Shown: positions 27,882 through 36,060 of the stretch, piece by piece
Layout of the letters: every line of letters begins with the position of its first letter
How positions within the stretch are numbered: position 1 is the first letter of the stretch
NCBI GenBank assembly: GCA_965220205.1
Contig: OZ244812.1
Coordinates: 1,860,001 to 1,924,000 of the forward strand
DNA length: 64,000 bases
Reading direction: 5' to 3'
Source of the DNA: G965220205 sp965220205
Lineage (GTDB): Bacteria; Chloroflexota; Dehalococcoidia; Lucifugimonadales; Australimonadaceae
Program-made: the position numbers and the translations under genes
Notes under the pieces: model-generated
The model's database searches: none
Told to the model about the DNA's origin: nothing
What the model saw: only the letters and a program-made list of their open reading frames with translations

Positions 27882-29984
27882 TTGACGTTGCTCGACGGAC
27901 GGGCCGACTTCTGGAACATAGGGTACCCGCTGGGCGCCGTCGTCTATACGACGGGGCTCGTGGCCCTCGCCGCCGTGGCGTGGGCGCTCTACCAGCGGTC
28001 GCGTATCTGGCGGCTCGGCGCGCCGAACCCCGACGCCGGCGGTTGGCGCAGGCGGCTGCTCGCGGGGGCCAAGACCCTCATGATCGACTCGGCGGCGCAC
28101 CGCCGGTTCGTCCGCCGCGAGACTTACCCCGGCCTCATGCATTTCCTCATCTTCTGGGGAATGCTCATCCTGTTCGTCGCCACCACCATCTCCGCCGTCG
28201 AATTCAACGTCGAGCGGTACCTCGATTGGCGGCTGCCGACGACGCTCGTGCGGGTCCAGCGGGAGCTCGTATGGGACGTCGGCGGGCTCATGCTCATCGC
28301 GGGCGTCGCCATGGCGGGATACCGGCGCTGGATCGTCAGACCGCCGCGGCTCAACACGATGTTCGAGAACAACGTGCTCCTCTTGCTGCTGCTCGCCATG
28401 GCGGCGTCGGGCTTCGCGCTCCAGGCCCTCCGCATGGCCGCCACGGAGATGGAGCCGTCGAGCGCCTTGTATCACCCGGACTGGGCGCGCTGGTCGCCGG
28501 CGAGCTGGGTCATCGCAAAGGCCGTCCGCGAGGCCGGAGCGACCATCGGCGGCATGGAGGCGGCGCACTTCGCGCTGTGGTGGTCGCACGCCGCGCTGAT
28601 GAGCGCCACATTCGTGTACGCCGCGTGGCGCTTCGGCCCGCTGATGCATATCTTCGTCAGCCCGCTGAACCTCGTCATGCGCTCGAGCGTTTCACGCCCC
28701 AAGGGCGCGCTGCGGCCGATGGGCGACCTCGCTACGCTGGAGAGCTTCGGGGCGGGCGACATTACGCAACTGACGACGAAGCAGCTGCTGGACTACGACG
28801 CGTGCACGAACTGTGGGCGGTGCCAGGACCAGTGCCCGGCGTGGCGCAGCGGGAAGCCGCTCTCGCCCCGCAAACTGGTGCAGGACGCGAAAGCCTACAT
28901 GGAGGAGCGCGCGCCCGTGCTGTTGGCGAGGCGCGGCGACGCCCCCGCGCCCGCGCCTTCCCGTTCGCTCGTGCACGACGCTATCACGCCGGAGGCCCTG
29001 TGGGCGTGCACCACGTGCCGGGCCTGCATGGAGGCGTGTCCTGCGTTCGTCGAGCACATCGACACGATCGTGGACATGCGGCGCTTCCTCACCATGGAGG
29101 AGGCTGCCGTCCCGGAGACGGCGATGAGCGCGATGACGTCGATGGAGCAACGCGGGCACCCTTGGCGGGGCACGCAGTCGACGCGCACGGATTGGATGGA
29201 CGGCTTGGACGTTGTGACGATGGCCGACGACCCGGACCACGAGGTGCTGTTGTGGGTCGGCTGCACGTCGGCGCTCAACGGTCGCAACCAGGCGTCGGCC
29301 CGCGCGATGGCGTCAGTGCTGAAGGTTGCAGGCGTGCGCTTCCGCGTGCTGGGCGGCGAGGAGACGTGCACGGGCGATCCTGCAAGGCGAATGGGCAACG
29401 AGTACCTCTACGAGCTGCTCGCGGCGCAGAATATCGAGACGCTCAACAGCTACGGCGTCAAGAAGGTGCTGACGCTCTGTCCGCACTGCTTCAACACGAT
29501 GAAGAACGAGTACCCGCAGCTCGGCGGACGCTTCGAGGTCGAGCACTACACGGAGTTCGTCGCCGGCCTCATCCGGGATGGCCGCATCAAGCCGGTGCGC
29601 TCGGTCTACACGACGCTTGCCTATCACGATTCGTGCTACCTGGGCCGGCACAACGACATCTACGACGCGCCGCGGGAGATCGCCAGCGCCATCCCGGGGT
29701 TGGAAGTGATCGAGATGGGCGACGGCCTCAGCCGTGAGCACGGCTTCTGTTGCGGCGCCGGAGGCGGACGCATGTTCATGGAGGAGGAGGGCGTCCGCGT
29801 CAACCACATCCGCACGGAGCAGTTCCTCGCGACCGGAGCCTCCGCCGTCGGCGTGTCGTGTCCCTTCTGCCTCCAGATGATGGAGGAGGGCATCTCCGCC
29901 AAGGGAGTCGAAGGCGAGAAGTCGGCCAAGGACGTGCTGGAGCTGTTGGCGGAGAGCCTGGGGCCCGGCGAGGGGCACGCCTGA
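27882..29984 (+). CDS. Membrane heterodisulfide-reductase-like Fe-S oxidoreductase (HdrD/EtfD type)
   Basis: 700 residues. The N-terminal ~270 residues form five or so transmembrane helices like the NarI/DsrM gamma domain, with candidate heme histidines. A 4Fe-4S pair follows (DACTNCGRCQDQCP and ACTTCRACMEACPAF). Two CCG domains are visible in GCTSALNGRNQ, LCPHCFNTMKNEYP, FCCGAGGG and SCPFCLQMMEEG. Such proteins pass electrons between the quinone pool and soluble donors, often electron-transfer flavoprotein. A TTG at 27882 is used as start; a second TTG lies two codons in. No etfAB in the window. Confidence 0.85.
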   Translation: MTLLDGRADFWNIGYPLGAVVYTTGLVALAAVAWALYQRSRIWRLGAPNPDAGGWRRRLLAGAKTLMIDSAAHRRFVRRETYPGLMHFLIFWGMLILFVATTISAVEFNVERYLDWRLPTTLVRVQRELVWDVGGLMLIAGVAMAGYRRWIVRPPRLNTMFENNVLLLLLLAMAASGFALQALRMAATEMEPSSALYHPDWARWSPASWVIAKAVREAGATIGGMEAAHFALWWSHAALMSATFVYAAWRFGPLMHIFVSPLNLVMRSSVSRPKGALRPMGDLATLESFGAGDITQLTTKQLLDYDACTNCGRCQDQCPAWRSGKPLSPRKLVQDAKAYMEERAPVLLARRGDAPAPAPSRSLVHDAITPEALWACTTCRACMEACPAFVEHIDTIVDMRRFLTMEEAAVPETAMSAMTSMEQRGHPWRGTQSTRTDWMDGLDVVTMADDPDHEVLLWVGCTSALNGRNQASARAMASVLKVAGVRFRVLGGEETCTGDPARRMGNEYLYELLAAQNIETLNSYGVKKVLTLCPHCFNTMKNEYPQLGGRFEVEHYTEFVAGLIRDGRIKPVRSVYTTLAYHDSCYLGRHNDIYDAPREIASAIPGLEVIEMGDGLSREHGFCCGAGGGRMFMEEEGVRVNHIRTEQFLATGASAVGVSCPFCLQMMEEGISAKGVEGEKSAKDVLELLAESLGPGEGHA

Positions 29985-29997
29985 CGCCAGGCCCAGG

Positions 29998-30031
29998 GAG
30001 CGCGGTCGACGCCGCTCGGTCCGCCGCGCTC
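29998..30031. terminator. Bidirectional hairpin between convergent genes
   Basis: GAGCGCGG (29998-30005) pairs perfectly with CCGCGCTC (30024-30031) across an 18-base loop, just after one stop codon and reaching into the other. No T-run, so a factor-independent terminator is only possible. Confidence 0.4.
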
Positions 30032-30890
30032 AGTTCAGCGTAAGGTCGTAGCTCCAGGCGTGCAGGTCGGGCGTGGGCAGCTCCGGTCGCAACACGTCGT
30101 CCAGGAACGCATCGTCGATCATCGCCTCGACGGAAACCGTCCCCTGGCTCGCCGCGGCGTCCCCGCCCTCGTCGTCCGTCCACAGAGGCGCCGCGTCGGT
30201 CGCAGGCAGGCGCGGGTTGGCCGGCGCCTCGGCGGGGACCGACGATCCGGGGGACGACGCGGGGAACGAGACCCTCGACCGCTGCGAGGGGTGCTGATAC
30301 GTCTCGCGCAGCAGCACCTGGATGTGGTCCGGCGACGACCCGGAGACAGCCCCTTCGTAGCGGTTCCCTCCTCCCATCATGCACGCGAGGCGCCGCCCCA
30401 AGCCAAGCGGGACCATGCCGATGTAGCTCTCGGACTGGCTGTAGACGGCGACCGTGTCGTTCATCGGACGTAGCGCGACGAGCGCGCCCGGCGACACGAT
30501 GGGCCGCTCCGAGGGTTCGGCGAGCCCTATCAACGAGATGCTCGCGGTCTTGCCGCCCTCGCCGAGGAACATGCGCGGCGCGAGCGGGGCCACGGACTGG
30601 GGCGCGCCATCGCGGGCCCCGGACAACCTCGCCATGTTCTTGCGGGCGATGGCGTTCAAGGGGTTCAGGCACAGCGAACGGGCGAACGCGCCACGGGCGC
30701 CTTCACTGTCGCCGAGCTCGAGAAGGGCTTTTCCCAGACGGTTCCAGGCGTTCAGGTCTTCCGGCTGGATCTCGAGGAGTTGGCGGTTGACCTCCGCCGC
30801 GTCCTGCCAGCGGCTGTCCATGGCGAGCGCGATCGCCTCGCGGGCCTTGCTCTTTGCCAAACGGACGCTGTCGGTCTCACGTATGACCAT
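30030..30890 (-). CDS. TPR-containing protein with long disordered C terminus
   Basis: 286 residues from the ATG at 30890 (GAGGAG about 10 bp upstream). Residues ~10-95 hold two TPR units (AIALAMDSRWQDAAEVNRQ, LNAWNRLGKALLELGDSEG). A middle part has beta-strand character (GALVALRPMNDTVAVYS). The C-terminal third is acidic and proline-rich (SSPGSSVPAEAPANPRLPA). No signal peptide. Probably a scaffold or partner-binding protein; function unknown. Similar TPR proteins with a nucleic-acid or transcription-factor-like middle domain occur in Chloroflexi. Confidence 0.6.
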   Translation of the reverse strand: MVIRETDSVRLAKSKAREAIALAMDSRWQDAAEVNRQLLEIQPEDLNAWNRLGKALLELGDSEGARGAFARSLCLNPLNAIARKNMARLSGARDGAPQSVAPLAPRMFLGEGGKTASISLIGLAEPSERPIVSPGALVALRPMNDTVAVYSQSESYIGMVPLGLGRRLACMMGGGNRYEGAVSGSSPDHIQVLLRETYQHPSQRSRVSFPASSPGSSVPAEAPANPRLPATDAAPLWTDDEGGDAAASQGTVSVEAMIDDAFLDDVLRPELPTPDLHAWSYDLTLN

Positions 30891-30963
30891 CGGTGACGCT
30901 CCTCGGTCCACGCCTCTATTCCCCCTTTCAGGCGCGGCCACTGCATATTGTTTTCTCTCTACC

Positions 30964-31386
30964 CTACCTGTCCGCTCGCCGACGCAGCATTGCTCGGTGC
31001 TCAATGGCCGTGCAGCGGTCCATGACCACGCTCAGCCCTGCCTCCCTCGCCTTCTGCGCGGCGTCTTCGTTGACGATCCCCAACTGCATCCACACTGCCG
31101 GAGCCCCGATCGCGATAGCTGCGTCCACCACCGGCGGCACGTCCGCCGGACGCCGGAAGATGTCCACGAGGTCGACCGGCTCCGGCACTTCCTCCAAGGC
31201 GGAGTACGGTTGCTCGCCAAGCACCGGCCCCGTGAGCTGCGGGTTGACCGGTATGATCCGGTAGCCCTGCTCCTGAAGGTAGCGCGCGACGCCGTGGCTA
31301 GGCCGCGCGGGGTTGTCCGAGAGCCCGACCACCGCGATGGTCCGGCTCCTCGTCAACAGTTCGTCGATCAATGGCTCCTCGTTCAT
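30964..31386 (-). CDS. CoA-binding domain protein (YccU-like)
   Basis: 140 residues from the ATG at 31386. The Rossmann-type CoA_binding_2 pattern is complete: TIAVVGLSDNPARPSHGVA, GYRIIPVNPQ, VDLVDIFRRPADVP, AVWMQLGIVNEDAA and a final VMDRCTAIEH. The motif around RCTAIEH is diagnostic for this small cytosolic family. It binds nucleotide or CoA; the physiological role is unsettled. Confidence 0.9.
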   Translation of the reverse strand: MNEEPLIDELLTRSRTIAVVGLSDNPARPSHGVARYLQEQGYRIIPVNPQLTGPVLGEQPYSALEEVPEPVDLVDIFRRPADVPPVVDAAIAIGAPAVWMQLGIVNEDAAQKAREAGLSVVMDRCTAIEHRAMLRRRADR

Positions 31387-31491
31387 GTGATTACGTAAGC
31401 GTGGCCGCGGACGCATGGAGGGTCAAGGGGGTTCGCGCGCGCTCTAGCGACGCATTTCTCTCACGCAAGGGGCAACCCTGCAATCCGGCGG

Positions 31492-31806
31492 TCATGACCA
31501 AGAGTCTATGGCGAGGCGTCCGCTCGCGAAGCCATAGGACACGAAAGCTGTTGCCGCAAGCGCCATCAATACAATCCCGGCCAAGACGAGTTTGACCTTG
31601 CGCGTTAGACGGGACCCACCGGTCGGCCTACCGGTTAGCTCACGGCTCAAGACCGTGATTCGTGCGGCGATTTCGGGGTCCGGCGGTTCCCCGTACCGGT
31701 TGGCCTGATAGAGCCCTCGTGCCGCTTTCAACTCTCGGCGCAGCGCCCTAGTGCTCATCTTCCGTGCCTGCTGCTCCATCTCCAGAATGGAGCTTGACTT
31801 CCACAT
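31492..31806 (-). CDS. Small tail-anchored membrane protein
   Basis: 104 residues. A charged, helical N-terminal two thirds (MEQQARKMSTRALRRELKA) is followed by one hydrophobic helix near the C terminus (LVLAGIVLMALAATAFVSYG). It starts 2 bp after the lysC stop and so belongs to the thrB-lysC transcription unit. No family recognised. Confidence 0.55.
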   Translation of the reverse strand: MWKSSSILEMEQQARKMSTRALRRELKAARGLYQANRYGEPPDPEIAARITVLSRELTGRPTGGSRLTRKVKLVLAGIVLMALAATAFVSYGFASGRLAIDSWS

Positions 31807-31808
31807 TG

Positions 31809-33050
31809 CTATCTCTTTTCAGCCTGGTCGAGGTCGAAAGCCGCGTGGAGGACGCGGACTGCGTCGTCGACCTGCTGTTCGTCCACGATGCAGGTAATGC
31901 GTATCTGCGACGTCGTGATCATTTCGATGTTGATAGCAGCGTCGGCGAGGGCGCGGAACATACGCGACGCGTAGCCGGGAGCGTTCTGCATGCCGGTGCC
32001 CACGATGCTGACGTTGCCGAGCCGGTCGTTGGCGACGCATTCGGCGGCGCCGATCTCGCGGGCGATGCGTTCGCTCACCGCCATGGCCCGCTCCGCATCG
32101 GCGCGCTCCACGGTGAACGACAGGTCGGTGAGCCGCTCCGCGCTCGCGTTCTGCACGATCGTATCGACGCTGATCCCGGCATCGGTGAGCGGCTCGAAGA
32201 CCGTCGCGGCGATGCCTGGGCGGTCGGGGACCGCGCGCACAGTGATGCGCGCAACGCCCCGCTCGTACGTGACTCCGCGCACCTTGTTGCTGACTTCCAT
32301 CCCTTCGCCTCCCTGCCCTTCGCCGGCGTCGCGGATCATGGTGCCGGGGACATCCTCCATGCTCGACGCCACGAGGACCGGCACGCGGTACCAGGCCGCG
32401 AGCTCGATCGACCGCGGGTGCATCTTCGCGCCGTAGCTCGCCAGTTCGAGCATCTCCTCGTAGCCGACCTCCGCGAGCTTGCGCGCGCCGGGCACGACGC
32501 GCGGGTCGGCCGTGTAGATGCCGTCCACGTCCGTGTACACCTCGCAACGATCGGCCCGCAGCGCGGCCGCCAACGCGACCGCCGTCGTATCCGACGCTCC
32601 CCGGCCCAGCGTCGTGATGTCGAAGTCGTCGGTCATCCCCTGGAACCCGGCCACGATGACCACCTTGCCCGCGTCGAGTTCCCGCTGCACGCGCGCGGGG
32701 TCGAGCTCAACAATCGAAGCGCGGCCGTGGGTCGTATCGGTGCGGATCCCGGCCTGCGCGCCGCCCATGCTGACGGCCTCGAGCCCGATATCCTGCAGGG
32801 CCATCGTCAGCAACGCGCACGAGACGGTCTCGCCGGTCGACAACAGCAGGTCGAGCTCGCGCGGCCGGGGGTCCGACGTGATCGACCGGGCCAGCGCGAT
32901 CAGGTCGTCGGTCGTCTTGCCCATGGCGGAGACGACGACGGTCACGTCGTGGCCCTGGGCGCGAGCAGACGCGACCCGTTTGGCCACGGAGCGGATGCGT
33001 TCGGCGTCGGCGACGGACGTGCCGCCGTACTTCTGCACGAGGCGAGCCAT
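31809..33050 (-). CDS. lysC: Aspartate kinase
   Basis: 413 residues from the ATG at 33050. The kinase domain begins ARLVQKYGGTSVADAERI, with the conserved VVSAMGKTTDDLI and FQGMTDDFDITTLGRGASD segments. Two ACT domains occupy the C-terminal ~150 residues (GVARITVRAVPDRPGIAA; GNVSIVGTGMQNAPGYASR), implying feedback control by lysine and/or threonine. It phosphorylates aspartate, the first step to Lys, Met and Thr. One base overlaps thrB. The enzyme is complete. Confidence 0.95.
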   Translation of the reverse strand: MARLVQKYGGTSVADAERIRSVAKRVASARAQGHDVTVVVSAMGKTTDDLIALARSITSDPRPRELDLLLSTGETVSCALLTMALQDIGLEAVSMGGAQAGIRTDTTHGRASIVELDPARVQRELDAGKVVIVAGFQGMTDDFDITTLGRGASDTTAVALAAALRADRCEVYTDVDGIYTADPRVVPGARKLAEVGYEEMLELASYGAKMHPRSIELAAWYRVPVLVASSMEDVPGTMIRDAGEGQGGEGMEVSNKVRGVTYERGVARITVRAVPDRPGIAATVFEPLTDAGISVDTIVQNASAERLTDLSFTVERADAERAMAVSERIAREIGAAECVANDRLGNVSIVGTGMQNAPGYASRMFRALADAAINIEMITTSQIRITCIVDEQQVDDAVRVLHAAFDLDQAEKR

Positions 33051-33997
33051 CAGGCGGACTCGTCCCGGGCGGCGTCGACAACCTCGGCGCCGGCGGCGCT
33101 GGGCTCGAGTACGCGGAAGCTCCCGGGGAGCCGCAGCTTGTCCGCGCCGTCGGCCATCTCGTAGCCGATCGTGAAGGCGCGGTGCTCGCCGCGCGTGGTG
33201 AGCGCCACGACCGACGACCCGGCGCCGGAGAGGAACACGCCGCGCGCTCCCGCCCTGAGCGCGTTGTCGAAGAGGACCTTCATCTCGCGGAACACGCGCT
33301 GGCGCGCCGGTTGGTGGAGCCGGTCCTGAGTGGCGATGCCCAGGTACTCCGGGCGGTTGAGCGCGAAGCTCGCCACGAGCAGGGCCGCTCGGCCGATGTT
33401 GTAGACGGCGTCGGCGCGGCTCACCTCCGGCCCCAGAACCTCGCGCGCCCGCTTCGTGGCCAGCGGACGCTCCGGGATGAACACGACGCACTGCAGGTCC
33501 TCCGGCACGGGCGCCTGCGCCGCGTAGACGCGGGGACCGTCGCGCACCGCGATGGTCATGCCCCCCATCAGGGCGGCCGCCACGTTGTCGGGGTGGCCCT
33601 CCAACTCGGTGGCGAGCTCAAGCAGGCGCTGGGGCGGCGCCGGATAGCCCAGCAGAGCGTTCGCCGCGAAGAGTCCGCCCACGATGGCGCACGACGAGCT
33701 GCCGAGCCCTCGACTCAAGGGCACTTCCTGCCACGATTCGATGTGCAGGCGACGGTCGCCGTGCCCGGTCTCGTCGAGCAGGCGGGCGGCGGCGCGGTAC
33801 ATCAGGTTGCGGTCGTCGGAGCGCAGTTGGCCCTCGCCCTCGCCGTGGACGACGACGGACGCCGTTTCGGCCCACGCAACGCGCATGTGGTTCCACAGCG
33901 ACAGCGCTAGGCCGAGCGAATCAAAGCCCGGGCCGAGGTTGGCTGTCGTCGCGGGCACGCGGACCGCGATGGTGTTTAGTGCTGTCGTTTGCGCCAT
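33050..33997 (-). CDS. thrB: Homoserine kinase
   Basis: 315 residues of the GHMP kinase family: VRVPATTANLGPGFDSLG at the N terminus, the ATP loop PLSRGLGSSSCAIVGGL, and a C-terminal GVFLSGAGSSVVALT glycine motif. The ATG at 33997 is used because homology starts there; the open frame extends upstream through the promoter. It makes O-phosphohomoserine for threonine synthesis; thrC and homoserine dehydrogenase are not in the window. First gene of a thrB-lysC-small-protein unit. Confidence 0.95.
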   Translation of the reverse strand: MAQTTALNTIAVRVPATTANLGPGFDSLGLALSLWNHMRVAWAETASVVVHGEGEGQLRSDDRNLMYRAAARLLDETGHGDRRLHIESWQEVPLSRGLGSSSCAIVGGLFAANALLGYPAPPQRLLELATELEGHPDNVAAALMGGMTIAVRDGPRVYAAQAPVPEDLQCVVFIPERPLATKRAREVLGPEVSRADAVYNIGRAALLVASFALNRPEYLGIATQDRLHQPARQRVFREMKVLFDNALRAGARGVFLSGAGSSVVALTTRGEHRAFTIGYEMADGADKLRLPGSFRVLEPSAAGAEVVDAARDESA

Positions 33998-34003
33998 GGT
34001 GTC

Positions 34004-34022
34004 CTGCCAAACTGGCAGTATA
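34004..34022 (-). promoter_or_regulatory. Candidate thrB promoter -10 and overlapping palindrome
   Basis: On the minus strand TATACT (34022-34017) lies just upstream of the thrB ATG. A palindrome CTGCCA-AAC-TGGCAG (34004-34018) sits between it and the start codon, where an operator would act. No clear -35 is seen. Confidence 0.4.
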
Positions 34023-34103
34023 CCAGCGAGGGAGGCGCGCTCGCGCAGCGTGAGCGGCGGGAAGGGTCGGGGATTGCGCAAGCGGGAGTGGCCGGGCTGT
34101 CAC

Positions 34104-34109
34104 TATAAT
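34104..34109 (+). promoter_or_regulatory. Consensus -10 box for the DRTGG-domain gene
   Basis: TATAAT lies 58 bp before the ATG at 34168 in an otherwise GC-rich region. A TTGCGC occurs 24 bp upstream, too far for a normal -35, so the -35 is unresolved. Confidence 0.45.
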
Positions 34110-34167
34110 CACATCTCGAATCGAGCCTGGCATTCGGACCCGGCTGGTCCGAGCGGGCGGAGCGGTG

Positions 34168-35199
34168 ATGGGCATTCTGTATGTAGCGGGCGAGAGGCCT
34201 GGCGCCGGCGCGACCGCGGTCGCGGCGGGCTTGACGGCGCTCTGGCGCAAGCAGGGGCATCGGGTCGTCGCGGACAAGCCGGCCGCGCTCGACGCCTCGG
34301 CGGGCGGAGGACTTGACGCGGGCGCCGACTGCGACGTCCTCGCAGGCCTGACCGGCCGCACGGCGGACCCGCCGCTGGCGGTGGGCCGCGACGGCGTAAG
34401 CGACGACCTGTTGAGCGCAGCCGCCGACCGCGTGCGGCGCCTCGCCTCCGAGGCAGACGCGGTGATCGTCGAAGGCCTGCCGCGAGAGGACGCCGAGGGG
34501 ACGCCCCTGGCGGCGTCGGCGGCGCTGGCGGAGCGCCTCGGCGCTCGAGTGCTGGGCGTCGCGGCCTACCGCCGCGCTCTCGGTCCGGACGACGCCTCGC
34601 GCTGGCGCGACTGCTACGAGAGCTCCCTGGCCGGGGTCGTCGTCAACCGCAGGACGGTGTACGCGGAGCACGACGCGAGGTCCCGGCTCGTGCCGGCGTT
34701 CGAGGACGCGGGCGTCCGGGTGGTGGGCGTCGTCGCGGAGCAACGGCGCCTGCTCGCTCCGACGGTGAGCCAGGTGGCCGGTCTGCTCGAGGGCACGTTC
34801 TACGCGGGGCTGGACAGCGCCGAGCAGCTCATCGAGCACTTCCTCATAGGCGGTCTCATTGCCGAGTGGGGCGGGAACTACTTTGGGCGGCTGCCCAACC
34901 AGGCGGTGATCGTGCGGGGAGGCCGGATCGACATCCAGATGGCGGCGCTCAACTTTCCGCTCAACGGTCTGTTCCTCACGGCTTGCGACACGCCGCCTCA
35001 GTACGTCTACCAGCGCGCGCTGGAGCAGGACGTGCCGCTGGTGACGGCGCCGCTCGACACGCACGCCGCCGCCGCGGCGCTCGAACAGCTCCAAGACATG
35101 GTCTCCATCGGGCATCCCGAGAAGATCGAGCACATCGCGTCGGTGCTCGCGGACGCAGTCGACATCGCCGCGCTCGAGGCCGCCGCCGGACTGTCGTAG
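34168..35199 (+). CDS. BioD-like/DRTGG domain protein (phosphotransacetylase N-terminal-type)
   Basis: 343 residues. The N-terminal ~200 residues resemble the dethiobiotin-synthetase/Pta N-terminal P-loop fold (ILYVAGERPGAGATAVAAG, a variant Walker A that lacks the usual GKS/T). The C-terminal ~120 residues are a DRTGG domain (EHFLIGGLIAEWGGNYFGRL, NQAVIVRGGRIDIQMAAL, LFLTACDTPP). No catalytic Pta domain follows, so it is probably a regulatory or cofactor-binding stand-alone module. ATG 34168 chosen; a GTG directly before it is possible. It may be co-transcribed with the amidotransferase 56 bp downstream. Confidence 0.75.
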   Translation: MGILYVAGERPGAGATAVAAGLTALWRKQGHRVVADKPAALDASAGGGLDAGADCDVLAGLTGRTADPPLAVGRDGVSDDLLSAAADRVRRLASEADAVIVEGLPREDAEGTPLAASAALAERLGARVLGVAAYRRALGPDDASRWRDCYESSLAGVVVNRRTVYAEHDARSRLVPAFEDAGVRVVGVVAEQRRLLAPTVSQVAGLLEGTFYAGLDSAEQLIEHFLIGGLIAEWGGNYFGRLPNQAVIVRGGRIDIQMAALNFPLNGLFLTACDTPPQYVYQRALEQDVPLVTAPLDTHAAAAALEQLQDMVSIGHPEKIEHIASVLADAVDIAALEAAAGLS

Positions 35200-35255
35200 C
35201 CGTCGCGCGCGGCGACGCGATGGGAGAACGGGACGAGACGAAAGGAAGGTTGAAC

Positions 35256-35999
35256 GTGGCAATCGTGGCTATCACCTCGACGAACGAGCGGGAGGCGGCG
35301 CCGTACGTTGCTTCCGTCGAGGCGCACGGCGGAGAGGCTCGCGTCCTCACGCCGGACCGCTACGCCGGCGTTGCCAAGGCGATGGACGGCGTCGGCGGTC
35401 TACTGCTGGCGGGCGGAGTCGACATTCACCCGCGCTCCTACGGACACGCAGCGACGATGGACGCGGACTGGCGACCGGAGTGCGACGAGATGGAGCTGGC
35501 GGTGCTCCGGCACGCCCTCGTTCGGGAGATGCCGGCGCTGGGGATTTGCCGCGGCATGCAGCTCATCAACGTAGCCTTCGGCGGGACGCTGCTGCAGGAC
35601 ATCCCCGGTCACCGGGCCGAGGCTGGAAGCGAGAGCGGCGAGGCGCTGCGCCACGACATATACGTCTCGCCCGGCAGCAAGCTGGGCGCGATCATCGGCG
35701 CGGGCGCAATCTACAAAGTGAACAGCCGCCACCACCAGGGCCTGCGAGAGGCGCAGCGCGCGCCGGGCCTGCTGGCCTCCGCGTACCACCCGGACGACGG
35801 CGTCATCGAGGCATTGGAGAGCCCGGGGCATCCGCGGCTGATCGGCGTCCAGTGCCACCCGGAGCGCGAGCGTGAAACGCCGCGAAGCTTCCTGAAGCTG
35901 TTCGACTGGCTGGTGGGTTGGGCCGAGCGCTTCGAGGCCGACCAAACAGGGCGTGAGCCGGGTGATTCTGCTATACTGGACAGTGCCATTTCCGGCTAG
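35256..35999 (+). CDS. Class I glutamine amidotransferase / gamma-glutamyl-GABA hydrolase-like (peptidase C26)
   Basis: 247 residues from a GTG with AAGGAAGG about 7 bp upstream; an ATG at 35220 is in frame but has no ribosome site. Catalytic elements: nucleophile PALGICRGMQLINVAFGG, histidine GVQCHPERERE with the following acidic residue, and the LLAGGVDIHP loop. The PuuD branch hydrolyses gamma-glutamyl-GABA or folate polyglutamates. Its specificity here is not known. Confidence 0.88.
   Translation: MAIVAITSTNEREAAPYVASVEAHGGEARVLTPDRYAGVAKAMDGVGGLLLAGGVDIHPRSYGHAATMDADWRPECDEMELAVLRHALVREMPALGICRGMQLINVAFGGTLLQDIPGHRAEAGSESGEALRHDIYVSPGSKLGAIIGAGAIYKVNSRHHQGLREAQRAPGLLASAYHPDDGVIEALESPGHPRLIGVQCHPERERETPRSFLKLFDWLVGWAERFEADQTGREPGDSAILDSAISG
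35972..35977 (+). promoter_or_regulatory. Possible gyrA promoter -10
   Basis: TATACT within the last codons of the amidotransferase gene, 83 bp before the gyrA ATG. No convincing -35, so a weak call. Confidence 0.35.
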
Positions 36000-36060
36000 A
36001 TTTCCGCAACGAGCCGCCAGCAATTCCCATATCTGGTGAGATTTAGGTCAAGGAGCCCGC

